Below are positions 33,091 to 41,704 of a stretch of DNA of 64,000 nucleotides, one piece after another (the first letter of the stretch is position 1; each line of letters begins with the position of its first letter). The position numbers were made by a program, and so were the translations under genes. This DNA comes from Bacillota bacterium (lineage in GTDB: Bacteria > Bacillota > Clostridia > Acetivibrionales > JAEXSP01): contig JAEXSP010000040.1 in the NCBI GenBank assembly GCA_023453795.1, forward strand, positions 152,355 through 216,354. The letters are read 5' to 3'. The notes under the pieces are model-generated. The model did not search any database and had not been told where the DNA came from. It worked only from the letters and a program-made list of their open reading frames with translations.

Positions 33091-35202
33091 TCAGCGTTTT
33101 CCATCCGTTCTCATAACCCTCATTGCATTCAATATCGCCAGCAGCGCAACACCAACGTCTGCAAAGACAGCTTCCCACATTGTTGAAATTCCCCCTGCAG
33201 TCAGAATCAGAACCAGAATCTTAACGGCTATTGCGAATATGATGTTCTGCCAGACTATATTCCGGGTTCTTCTGGCGATCCTTATTGCACTTGCGATTTT
33301 AGACGGCTCGTCTGTCATCAGTACGATATCTGCGGCTTCAATTGCAGCATCTGAGCCGAGGGCTCCCATTGCAATCCCGATATCTGCCCTTGCAAGGACA
33401 GGTGCGTCGTTTATGCCGTCACCGACAAAGACAAGCTTGCCTTTCGGCGACTTTTGCTTCTCCAGCTTTTCCAGTTCCTCAACCTTTTGGTCAGGCAGCA
33501 ATTCGGAGTGAACTTCATCCAGTCCGAGCTCTCTGCCGATTGCATCCCCGACCCTTTTACTGTCGCCTGTCAGCATAACAAGTTTTTTGATATTCAAGCC
33601 CTTAAGCTCTTTTATTGCTTTTCTGCTGTCAGCCTTTAGTACGTCAGCTATTATAATGTTACCTGCGTAATTTCCATCGACAGCTACATGGACAATTGTG
33701 CCTGTTTCATCTGTTTCTTCATAATCAACACCCTCCTGGGACATAAGCTTTGAATTGCCTGCAAAGACAACCCTTCCCTTTATAGTTGCTTTGATTCCAA
33801 AGCCGGAGATTTCATTGTATTCTGTGATCTCGCTTTTTTCTATTTCCCTGTTATATGCACCCAGGATTGAAAGTGCGATGGGATGGCTGGAATAGCTTTC
33901 TGCGTAGGCTGCATATTCCAAAAGGTCTATACTGCTGTCAAAGCTGTGAACCTTAGATACCTTGAAAACGCCTTCGGTCAACGTCCCTGTTTTATCGAAT
34001 ACAAGGATTTCCGCCTTATTCAGCGCCTCTATGTAGTTGCTCCCTTTCACAAGGATTCCGTTCCTTGAGGCTCCTCCGATCCCGCCGAAGAATCCCAGAG
34101 GTATTGAAATAACAAGGGCACATGGACAAGATACCACCAGAAATGTCAGGGCTCTCAGAATCCAATCGCTAAAGGCTGCATTCTTCATTATAAGCGGAGG
34201 AATGACAGCTATCGCCGCTGCGGAGAAAACAACTGCTGGAGTATAATATCTTGCAAACTTTGTAATGAAATTTTCGGTTTTTGCTTTCTTACTGCTTGCG
34301 TTCTGAACCAGGTCAAGGATTTTTGACACTGTCGATTCGCTGAAGGATTTAGAGACTTTAACGGTCAGAAGCCCGTTTTTATTTATGGAACCGGACAATA
34401 TGCCGCTTCCGGCTTCTGCTTCTATTGGTACGGATTCGCCTGTTAAGGCGGAGGTGTCAAGCATTGACCTGCCATCGACGACTGTTCCGTCCAACGGAAC
34501 CTTTTCACCCGGTTTAACTATGATGATATCACCGATTGATACTTCCTCAGGCGATACCCTTCTTATTTCATCACCCTGCTTCAAATTGGCGTAGTCGGGA
34601 CGTATGTCCATCAATGCTGCGATGGATTTTCTGGAATGGTTTACTGCGATATCCTGAAAAAATTCTCCGACCTGGTAAAATAGCATAACAGCAACGCCTT
34701 CCGGGAATTCTCCTACGGCAAAAGCGCCTATTGTTGCTACTGTCATAAGGAAGTTTTCGTCAAAAACCTGCCCTCTAAGGATGTTCCGGGCGGCTTTCAG
34801 CAAAACCTCCCCTCCAACCAGTACATAACCGGTTAAGTATATCCCAAACTCAACCCAGAAGGGCTGCTTCAATATTAAAGCTGCAATAAAAAAAACAGTT
34901 CCGGTGCCAAACTGAATCAGCTTTTTTTTGCTGAAGCGAGGACTTTCTGGCTGCTCATTTTGCTTGTTCTCTTCTACCACCCTTATGCCGGACTCAATCC
35001 GAACCGCAATTTTCGAGGCTTTTTCTATGACGTCATCCAATTGGCTGCTATGAATCACCTCTATAACAAGCCTTTTTGAGACAAAATCAACTGATGCCGA
35101 TTTAACTTCGGGAAGGTTTCCGACTTCTTTTTCGATTTTGGCTGCGCAATTCGCACAACCCAGACCTTCCAAAACCAATACCTTTTTGATCCCGTTTATC
35201 AT
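33091..35202 (-). CDS. Heavy-metal P1B-type ATPase (Zn/Cd/Pb exporter)
   Basis: A 703-residue CadA/ZntA-like efflux ATPase. One N-terminal HMA domain with GLGCANCAAKIEKEV (residues 13-27), eight membrane helices, actuator LTGESVPIEAE, metal-site SCPCALVISIPLGFFGG in helix 6, phosphorylation loop VFDKTGTLTEG, SSHPIA (HP locus) and GDGINDAPVLARADIGIAMG. The CPC motif with these neighbours is typical of the divalent Zn/Cd/Pb group rather than Cu. No cadC-type regulator is adjacent, but an SmtB/ArsR-like palindrome (35268-35289) stands before it, so a regulator elsewhere probably acts here. Confidence 0.93.
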   Translation of the reverse strand: MINGIKKVLVLEGLGCANCAAKIEKEVGNLPEVKSASVDFVSKRLVIEVIHSSQLDDVIEKASKIAVRIESGIRVVEENKQNEQPESPRFSKKKLIQFGTGTVFFIAALILKQPFWVEFGIYLTGYVLVGGEVLLKAARNILRGQVFDENFLMTVATIGAFAVGEFPEGVAVMLFYQVGEFFQDIAVNHSRKSIAALMDIRPDYANLKQGDEIRRVSPEEVSIGDIIIVKPGEKVPLDGTVVDGRSMLDTSALTGESVPIEAEAGSGILSGSINKNGLLTVKVSKSFSESTVSKILDLVQNASSKKAKTENFITKFARYYTPAVVFSAAAIAVIPPLIMKNAAFSDWILRALTFLVVSCPCALVISIPLGFFGGIGGASRNGILVKGSNYIEALNKAEILVFDKTGTLTEGVFKVSKVHSFDSSIDLLEYAAYAESYSSHPIALSILGAYNREIEKSEITEYNEISGFGIKATIKGRVVFAGNSKLMSQEGVDYEETDETGTIVHVAVDGNYAGNIIIADVLKADSRKAIKELKGLNIKKLVMLTGDSKRVGDAIGRELGLDEVHSELLPDQKVEELEKLEKQKSPKGKLVFVGDGINDAPVLARADIGIAMGALGSDAAIEAADIVLMTDEPSKIASAIRIARRTRNIVWQNIIFAIAVKILVLILTAGGISTMWEAVFADVGVALLAILNAMRVMRTDGKR

Positions 35203-35267
35203 TTTTTACCCTTCCTTTATATTTAATATGGGTTATATGTAGTTATTTAATTCGTACAACAAGTGAA

Positions 35268-35289
35268 CATATGAATAATGGTTCATATG
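35268..35289 (-). promoter_or_regulatory. Perfect palindrome before the metal ATPase gene
   Basis: CATATGAA, six bases, TTCATATG: a 22-base perfect inverted repeat, 65 bases before the ATPase start. ArsR/SmtB repressors bind AT-rich dyads containing TGAA...TTCA. It lies in the 258-base divergent gap shared with the gene at 35462. Confidence 0.6.
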
Positions 35290-35461
35290 ACATATTATGA
35301 ACTTTCCTATCATCGTTGTCAACAAAAATATTTTTTTCAGGATTAGTACATAAATCGGAAAGCATGGCCTTTTCGCGGAATCGGGTCAGTAAGTCACATA
35401 CTAAAGAGAAATGCTGTATATAATGATAACAGAGTACTTATTGTGAATTTAAGGAAGCCAA

Positions 35462-36304
35462 ATGAAAAGAATCTATATTATTTCACTTCGCAAAACGTAT
35501 ATATACTGCACTATTTTAGCTTTTCTGATTATTATTGGCCTTGTTCTGTTTTCAAAACTCTTTATTGCGGATTCGCTCAAAGCATCTGCCGGTGATGGCG
35601 CCGTACTGCAAACAGGTAATGGAGGAAAGCTTGCAATAATTATAGATGATTTCGGACAGAACAGATCAGGAGTCAAGGAAATGATGTCGATCGACAGGCA
35701 TATGACATTTGCGGTCATGCCTTTCCTGCAGTTTTCCAAGGATGATGCTCAAATGGCTCATGAAAAGGGCTTTGAGGTTATTGCCCATCTGCCGCTGGAA
35801 TCCAACGGCGGAAGGTTAAGCTGGGTGGGTCCGAAACCGATTCTATCATCTATGCTTGATGAGGAGATCACGAAGATTACAAAAAATGCTCTTGATGATA
35901 TCCCGTTTGCTGCAGGAGCCAACATTCATATGGGTTCAAAGGCCGGAAGCGATGTCCATGTCATAAATGCAATCCTTAGCCTGATTAAGGAAAGGAACTT
36001 ATATTTTGTGGACAGCCGATCTTGCAACCATCCTATTGCGAAAGGGATTGCGGATAAGATGGGTGTTGCCTGTCTGGAGAGGAATATTTTCATTGATGGT
36101 AAAAAACCTAAAAGCCTTATTCTGGATAACTTGGCCAAGGCTCAGGAGATGGCGCTGAAAAAAGGCAAGGCTATTGTAATAGGGCATGTCGGAACAGAGG
36201 GGGGAGTAATAACCGCAGAGGCCATTCGGGAAATGCTTCCGGAGTTTGATAAAAATAATGTAAGCCTGGTGTATGTTTCCGAGCTGTTGGATAGAAATCA
36301 ATAA
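35462..36304 (+). CDS. Divergent polysaccharide deacetylase family protein (YibQ-like)
   Basis: A 280-residue membrane-anchored protein with one N-terminal transmembrane helix (about 11-33) and an extracytoplasmic NodB-like barrel. KLAIIIDDFGQNR has the Asp-Asp pair, VIAHLPLESNGG a conserved His, and FVDSRSCNHPIAKGIA plus KGKAIVIGHVGTEGGVI complete the family pattern (PF04748, formerly DUF610). Function in Firmicutes is not established; a role in cell-wall or surface polysaccharide metabolism is inferred from the fold. It is divergent from the metal ATPase and followed by araR on the same strand. Confidence 0.85.
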   Translation: MKRIYIISLRKTYIYCTILAFLIIIGLVLFSKLFIADSLKASAGDGAVLQTGNGGKLAIIIDDFGQNRSGVKEMMSIDRHMTFAVMPFLQFSKDDAQMAHEKGFEVIAHLPLESNGGRLSWVGPKPILSSMLDEEITKITKNALDDIPFAAGANIHMGSKAGSDVHVINAILSLIKERNLYFVDSRSCNHPIAKGIADKMGVACLERNIFIDGKKPKSLILDNLAKAQEMALKKGKAIVIGHVGTEGGVITAEAIREMLPEFDKNNVSLVYVSELLDRNQ

Positions 36305-36321
36305 CTTAAATAGATAATCTA

Positions 36322-36374
36322 TTGCAGGGAATATATTGAATGCTGTATAATTATTCTAACATGTATGCACAAGC
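36322..36374 (+). promoter_or_regulatory. araR promoter with AraR-type operator
   Basis: TTGCAG (36322-36327), 18 bases, TATAAT (36346-36351). ACATGTATGCACAAGC at 36359-36374 sits at the start site and matches ACTTGTATGCACATCC found before araA, consistent with autorepression. Confidence 0.65.
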
Positions 36375-36392
36375 TAATTCGAGGAGACTGCG

Positions 36393-37484
36393 ATGTCAAA
36401 GGATAACTCAGCAAAGTATTACAGGCTCATGGAGCATTTGAAAGACGAAATGCTGATGGGACATATTAAACCAGGGGAACAGATACCTTCTGAAAATGCC
36501 CTCTCGGAGGAATTTTCCCTCAGCCGCCATACTGTAAGGAAAGCGATATCTATGCTTGTAAATGACGGATATTTGTACACTGAGCATGGAAAAGGGACTT
36601 ATTGTATAGATAGAAGCACAAAGAGGAGAAACTCCAAGAATATTTGTGTGGTTACAACCTATATTTCAGAATATATTTTCCCAAAGGTTATTCAAGGCAT
36701 TGATACTGTTTTGTCAAGTAATGGATACAGCATTATGCTGAAAAATACCAACAACGACTTTGAAAAGGAAGCGCTCTGTCTTGAAGACGTACTGTGCAAG
36801 AATATAGAGGGTGTTATTATTGAACCTACGAAAAGCGCACTTTTTTCTAATAACTTAAACTATTATGAGGCTCTTGAGAAGCACAATATTCCATATTTAT
36901 TCATTCACGGCTGCCATCAGCAGCTTGAAAACAAGTCATATGTGATTCTGGACGATGCCGCGGGAATGCACTCAGTGGTAGAATACCTTATAAAGCTGGG
37001 GCACAAAAGTATCGTAGGGATTTTTAAAGCAGATGACGTACAGGGGCTGAACAGACACAAGGGATATGCCAAAGCCTTGAATGAGGCAAATCTCCAATAC
37101 GACCCCGATAATATAATATGGTTCCATACCGAGGACAGAAGTACAAGGCCATACAGCATGATCAAACAGCTAGTCGAATCGAAAAGGGAGATTGACGCGA
37201 TTGTATGCTACAATGATGAGTTTGCGTTTAAGGTGATCGAGCTCTTAAGCAATTTAGGTGTTCGGGTACCTCAGGATATATCTGTAACAGGGTTTGACGA
37301 TTCATATTATTCGGCTGCCAGCCCTGTAAAGATAACAACAGTCAGCCATCCCAAAGAGAAGCTTGGGGAAGCCGCTGCAGAAATATTACTGCAAATGCTG
37401 AGGAACGACGGGTGTTTGGGGAAGCCTGTGCAGCAGGTAATAGTACCTGAGCTCGTAATAAAAGATTCCTGCACTAAACGGTAA
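36393..37484 (+). CDS. araR: Arabinose repressor AraR (GntR head, LacI body)
   Basis: A 363-residue chimeric repressor. The N-terminal GntR winged helix is seen in GHIKPGEQIPSENALSEEF and SRHTVRKAISMLVNDGYL. The C-terminal LacI/periplasmic-binding fold includes NICVVTTYISEYIFPKVIQG and ISVTGFDDSYYSAASPVKI. This combination is diagnostic for AraR. It lies 107 bases before araA and shared operator-like sequences stand before both genes. It should release DNA when L-arabinose binds, linking arabinoxylan breakdown to arabinose use. Confidence 0.9.
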   Translation: MSKDNSAKYYRLMEHLKDEMLMGHIKPGEQIPSENALSEEFSLSRHTVRKAISMLVNDGYLYTEHGKGTYCIDRSTKRRNSKNICVVTTYISEYIFPKVIQGIDTVLSSNGYSIMLKNTNNDFEKEALCLEDVLCKNIEGVIIEPTKSALFSNNLNYYEALEKHNIPYLFIHGCHQQLENKSYVILDDAAGMHSVVEYLIKLGHKSIVGIFKADDVQGLNRHKGYAKALNEANLQYDPDNIIWFHTEDRSTRPYSMIKQLVESKREIDAIVCYNDEFAFKVIELLSNLGVRVPQDISVTGFDDSYYSAASPVKITTVSHPKEKLGEAAAEILLQMLRNDGCLGKPVQQVIVPELVIKDSCTKR

Positions 37485-37519
37485 AATTAATATTTATTAT
37501 AGGTTTTGTTTTTATAAAG

Positions 37520-37549
37520 ACTTGTATGCACATCCACACGTTTGTATGG
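37520..37549 (+). promoter_or_regulatory. AraR-type operators before araA
   Basis: ACTTGTATGCACATCC (37520-37535) and ACGTTTGTATGG (37538-37549). The two TTGTATG cores start exactly 20 bases apart, on the same face of the helix. The first matches the site at 36359-36374. Confidence 0.6.
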
Positions 37550-37591
37550 CTATTATGTGAATAATAAATATAAATTGAGGGGGAATTAAAA

Positions 37592-39088
37592 ATGACAGAG
37601 CTCAAGAAATACATATTCTGGTTTGTAACCGGAAGCCAGCACCTTTACGGGCCCGAAACACTGGAAAAGGTAGCGGAGCATTCACAGATGATTGCAAAGG
37701 CCTTGGCTGATGCTCCGTCCATTCCGTTCAGAGTGGTTTTCAAGCCTGTAGTTAAAACTCCGGATGAGATCAATAAACTGTGCCGGGAAGCAAACTCCGA
37801 TGAAAGCTGTGCGGGAATAATAACCTGGATGCACACTTTTTCACCGGCAAAGATGTGGATCTCCGGTCTTTCAATTCTTCAAAAGCCTTTACTCCATCTA
37901 CACACACAATTCAATAGGGACATTCCGTGGGACAGCATTGATATGGACTTTATGAACCTGAACCAGGCTGCTCATGGAGACAGGGAATACGGCTTTATCG
38001 GAGCACGGATGCGCCTTGCCCGGAAGGTCGTCGTCGGGTATTGGGAGGATTCCGAGGTGCGCAGGCGTATGGGTGTTTGGATGAGAGCGGCAGTAGGATA
38101 TGTCGAGAGCAGAAAAATTAAAGTGGCCCGATTTGGTGATAATATGCGTCAGGTTGCTGTAACTGAGGGTGACAAGGTTGAGGCTCAGATCAAGCTTGGC
38201 TGGTCGGTTGACGGCTTTGGGGTTGGTGATCTTGTACAGCTTGTGGACCAGGTTTCCGATTCCGACGCAAATATATTGCTGGAAGAATACGCAGAACGTT
38301 ATGACATAACACCGGAAGGCCGTTCTGAGGGGACTGTAAGAGATGCAATAAGGGTACAGGCTAAATATGAAATCGCATTGAAGGCTTTTATGGAGGAAGG
38401 CTCGTATGGGGCATTTACAACTACCTTTGAAGACCTTCACGGACTTAAGCAGCTGCCGGGCTTGGCTGCTCAGCGCCTAATGGAAGCCGGTTACGGCTTC
38501 GGGGGAGAGGGCGACTGGAAGACCTCGGCAATGGTGAGGCTTGTCAAGCTTATGTCATCAGGAATGGGAAAAGGTACATCCTTCATGGAGGATTACACCT
38601 ATCACTTTGAACCCGGAAATGAAATGGTGCTTGGAGCCCATATGCTGGAGGTATGTCCGACAATAGCGGCTACACGGCCGAGAATAGAGGTACACCCGCT
38701 TGGAATAGGAGGGAAGGCTGATCCTGCAAGGCTTGTGTTCGATGGACAATCAGGTTCGGCAATCGCTGCTACGCTCATCGATATGGGCGACCGTTTCCGT
38801 TTGATAGTTAATGACGTTAATGCAATAAAACCTGAAAAGGCTATGCCAAAGCTTCCGGTTGCGCGTTTGCTTTGGAAGCCCGAGCCTTCATTGATGGATG
38901 GGGCTGAAGCTTGGATACTTGCAGGTGGAGCTCATCATACCGTGTTCTCTCTAGATATTACTGCGGAGCATATGGTTGATTGGGCTGAAATGACTGGTAT
39001 TGAATGCATTTTAATTAATAAGGACACAAGGATGAACGAGCTTAAAAAAGAATTAAGATACAACGACCTAATCTGGCGCTTAAGGTAA
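37592..39088 (+). CDS. araA: L-arabinose isomerase
   Basis: Mn-dependent enzyme of 498 residues converting L-arabinose to L-ribulose in the cytoplasm. FVTGSQHLYGPETLEKVAEH is the family N-terminus. GIITWMHTFSPAKMWI, PLLHLHTQFNRDIPW, GDREYGFIGARMR, FTTTFEDLHGLKQLPGLAAQR and MVLGAHMLEVCPTIA cover the active-site Glu and His residues. Length is standard. A GAGGGGG ribosome site precedes it. araB and araD are not in the window, so ribulose must be processed by genes elsewhere. Confidence 0.97.
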   Translation: MTELKKYIFWFVTGSQHLYGPETLEKVAEHSQMIAKALADAPSIPFRVVFKPVVKTPDEINKLCREANSDESCAGIITWMHTFSPAKMWISGLSILQKPLLHLHTQFNRDIPWDSIDMDFMNLNQAAHGDREYGFIGARMRLARKVVVGYWEDSEVRRRMGVWMRAAVGYVESRKIKVARFGDNMRQVAVTEGDKVEAQIKLGWSVDGFGVGDLVQLVDQVSDSDANILLEEYAERYDITPEGRSEGTVRDAIRVQAKYEIALKAFMEEGSYGAFTTTFEDLHGLKQLPGLAAQRLMEAGYGFGGEGDWKTSAMVRLVKLMSSGMGKGTSFMEDYTYHFEPGNEMVLGAHMLEVCPTIAATRPRIEVHPLGIGGKADPARLVFDGQSGSAIAATLIDMGDRFRLIVNDVNAIKPEKAMPKLPVARLLWKPEPSLMDGAEAWILAGGAHHTVFSLDITAEHMVDWAEMTGIECILINKDTRMNELKKELRYNDLIWRLR

Positions 39089-39155
39089 ATTCCGTACAGG
39101 TGACAGGAAAAACGGGCTTCCGGCTGCTGATGAAAAGGATTCGGAAATACCAGCC

Positions 39156-39806
39156 TCAAGCCTTTCCTGTTTCTGCACGTACCGTAGTTGCTTCAAATAG
39201 CGAATATATCATATGGACACATCTTTCTATCCATAAATCTATGTCATTAACGGTACTTTTATATAGAATTGTATGGCACATATCATCAATAAGAAAAAAT
39301 GAATAATGGAAAAATATATCGGCATCATTCTGGCTTTTGAAGGGCAAATGCAGCATCTCACATATTTCCTTCGTTCTCTGAAGGTTGAGATTGTCCTGTT
39401 CTGCGCATGCTTTCTTGATGTCTTCATCAATAAGCTGCAAGGCTTCCATTTCATCGTGGAATGTTTTTGAAAAGTCATGGAAGCTCAGCATTAATTTCAG
39501 GAATACTCCGATTAAGTTTTTTATAGCTTCTGCATTATCCAACGGTATTTCATTTTTTGCCCAGAAATCTATGGTTGGATGGGCAAATTTTTCATGAATC
39601 TTTTTTATAACCTGGATGTAGATTTCTTTTTTATCCTTAAAATATGTATAGACCGACCCGGTTGCAACCTTTGCTTCTTTGGCGATATCAGCCGTAGTGG
39701 TATTATAATAACCCTTTTCATTAAAAAGCTTGAAGGCTGCATCCAAAATTTTATCGATCTTTTCCAACGATCTTTTCTGAGTTGGTATCCGGTTTTTTCT
39801 ATCCAT
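39156..39806 (-). CDS. TetR-family regulator of the divergent MFS exporter
   Basis: A 216-residue repressor. The helix-turn-helix is in TTTADIAKEAKVATGSVYTYFKDKKEIYIQV, the TetR signature. The C-terminal ligand domain is variable and gives no inducer. I choose the ATG at 39806 (MDRKNR), six bases after CAGGTG; upstream in-frame ATG/GTG codons overlap that site. It diverges from an MFS gene with two TTGAAA-N4-TTTCA palindromes between them, the usual regulator/exporter layout. Confidence 0.9.
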   Translation of the reverse strand: MDRKNRIPTQKRSLEKIDKILDAAFKLFNEKGYYNTTTADIAKEAKVATGSVYTYFKDKKEIYIQVIKKIHEKFAHPTIDFWAKNEIPLDNAEAIKNLIGVFLKLMLSFHDFSKTFHDEMEALQLIDEDIKKACAEQDNLNLQRTKEICEMLHLPFKSQNDADIFFHYSFFLIDDMCHTILYKSTVNDIDLWIERCVHMIYSLFEATTVRAETGKA

Positions 39807-39858
39807 TATCATCACCTGCTTTCATACTAAAATAAAAAAATTTTAATGTCAATAAAAA

Positions 39859-39935
39859 ACTTGAAACTGATTTCAACTTCATTGACAAATGAAAAATATG
39901 GTTTTATAATGAACTTGAAATTGATTTCAGCTTCA
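39859..39935 (+). promoter_or_regulatory. MFS promoter bracketed by twin TetR-type operators
   Basis: TTGAAACTGATTTCAA (39861-39876) and TTGAAATTGATTTCAG (39915-39930), each embedded in a 23-base repeat with start-to-start spacing of 54 bases. Between them lie TTGACA (39882-39887) and TATAAT (39905-39910), 17 apart. Repressor bound at either site would block this consensus promoter. Confidence 0.75.
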
Positions 39936-39956
39936 AATTAATAAGGAGGTTCTAGA

Positions 39957-41618
39957 ATGACTAAAAGAAAGAAAATTCTAGCCTTTGTTTCATTGGCTAT
40001 AGCATGTTTTCTGACAGTATTGGACGCTACGATAGTAAATGTATCTCTGCCGAGTATGGCTAAATATTTTTCTACAGATATTACAGGAATATCCTGGGTG
40101 ACTACAGCTTATCTTATTCCATTTTCGGCTTTACTCATTAATTTTTCAAAGATTGCTGATATATACGGAAGGAAGAAATTGTTTTTAATTGGACTTGTTG
40201 TTTTCGGTATTTCATCAATATGCTGCGGTTTATCGACAACCTTATTAATGATTATCGGGTTCAGGATTCTTCAGGGTATCGGGGCTGCAATATTGACGCC
40301 CTTAGCTATCCCACTGGGAATAGAACTGTTCGGAAAAGCTTCCATGGGAAAGCTGGCTGTTATCGTAGGGATGATCATTTCAGTTTCGGCGGCATCAGGC
40401 CCGGTAATAGGGGGTGCCTTGAATGAAACCTTCGGTTTTAAAGCGATTTTCTATGTAAATATACCTTTTATCATAATTGCATTGATATTCGGCTTCAAAT
40501 ATGTAAGAGAGTGCTTTGACAGGACAATAAAAAAGAAGGTGGATGTATTCGGGTCAATTTTCCTTGCATACGGTTTGGGAGCTGCTACCTTTTCGCTTGT
40601 AAAAGGCAATGATTACGGCTGGGGAAGCATCACGATAATTGCATTTATGGCAAGTGCAGCAATTTCACTGATTGCGTTCGCCATATACGAGAACAATATA
40701 AAGAATCCGATGATAGAAGTAAGCTTGTTTAAAATAAGGAGTTACAGCGCTTCTATTGTTCTGATTGCAGTAATATTTTTTGCATATATGCCGGTTTCCT
40801 ACCTAATGAATTTCTACCTTGAGAACGGGCTGGGCTACAGCGTCATGAAAGCAGGCTTGATTCTTGGCATAGTCAGTGCAGTTGCATTTGTAATGTCGCC
40901 GATTTTTGGATTAGTATCCAAGAAAACTTCTGCAAAGGTTGTTTCATTTTTCGCGGTATTCTTTGTTTCAGCAGGGAATCTGGCATTTGTTTTTATGAAC
41001 AGTGCCAACAATATGAAAGTAATATACAGCGCCTTTATATTGCTGGGCTTGGGGATAGGGGCAACAACTCCGCTCTATCAGAGCGCTTTTGAAGAAATAT
41101 CCGAAGATAAAAACGGCATCGCATCAGGAATACTGAACAGTCTGAGACAATTAACCGCATGTATCGCAATTGCGCTTGTAGCTACCTTGAGCAGCCACTT
41201 TACAACGATTGCTGTTGATAATACAAAAGACAGGATCATAAATTACATAAATCAAAGCTCAGTACTCCAACAGACAGAGAAAGAAAAAATAACTCAAATG
41301 ATGAAAAACGCGAAGGCCGGTGAGGGTTCCGGTTTTTCAAAGGATATGGTGCGCAGTCTGATCCGGAAGGAAGAAAAGAAAATTCTTGCATCTGTCCCTC
41401 CAAAAATGCTGGCACAGGCAAAAAAGAAATTCAGTATCCAGAAGCAGGAATTATATAGAATTGTTGATGAAGCTGCTATTGTAAAAGAAGATGAGAGCAA
41501 TAAGGTTTATAATAAGTGTTTTCTGATTACAGGCGCTCTTGCTGCATTGGGACTGCTTGCAGTACCCTTCAACGGAAGGAAAAAATATAAAGCTGCCCAG
41601 GTGGAAGTGATTACCTGA
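39957..41618 (+). CDS. MFS multidrug exporter, DHA2 type
   Basis: A 553-residue, 14-helix exporter. SLAIACFLTVLDATIVNVSLP (motif D1), SKIADIYGRKKLFLIG (motif A), FRILQGIGAAILTPLAIPLG (motif B) and SAASGPVIGGALNETFGFKAIFYVNIP (motif C). Between the last two helices there is a charged cytoplasmic or external loop of about 100 residues (about 410-510, rich in Lys and Glu), longer than in the 27951 exporter. AAGGAGGTTC is a perfect ribosome site. Substrate unknown. Confidence 0.92.
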   Translation: MTKRKKILAFVSLAIACFLTVLDATIVNVSLPSMAKYFSTDITGISWVTTAYLIPFSALLINFSKIADIYGRKKLFLIGLVVFGISSICCGLSTTLLMIIGFRILQGIGAAILTPLAIPLGIELFGKASMGKLAVIVGMIISVSAASGPVIGGALNETFGFKAIFYVNIPFIIIALIFGFKYVRECFDRTIKKKVDVFGSIFLAYGLGAATFSLVKGNDYGWGSITIIAFMASAAISLIAFAIYENNIKNPMIEVSLFKIRSYSASIVLIAVIFFAYMPVSYLMNFYLENGLGYSVMKAGLILGIVSAVAFVMSPIFGLVSKKTSAKVVSFFAVFFVSAGNLAFVFMNSANNMKVIYSAFILLGLGIGATTPLYQSAFEEISEDKNGIASGILNSLRQLTACIAIALVATLSSHFTTIAVDNTKDRIINYINQSSVLQQTEKEKITQMMKNAKAGEGSGFSKDMVRSLIRKEEKKILASVPPKMLAQAKKKFSIQKQELYRIVDEAAIVKEDESNKVYNKCFLITGALAALGLLAVPFNGRKKYKAAQVEVIT

Positions 41619-41658
41619 ACCTTCAAAGGTTATTATTATCTGTCTACAAAAATGAAAC

Positions 41659-41686
41659 GGGATGCTTTTATTACCAAAAGCATCCC
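41659..41686. terminator. Hairpin between converging MFS and cbiM genes
   Basis: GGGATGCTTTT and AAAAGCATCCC form an 11-base perfect stem with a 6-base loop, 40 bases past the MFS stop and 19 bases before the end of cbiM. T-tracts are short on both sides. Confidence 0.7.
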
Positions 41687-41704
41687 TTCAAGCAAGTCAC
41701 AGAA

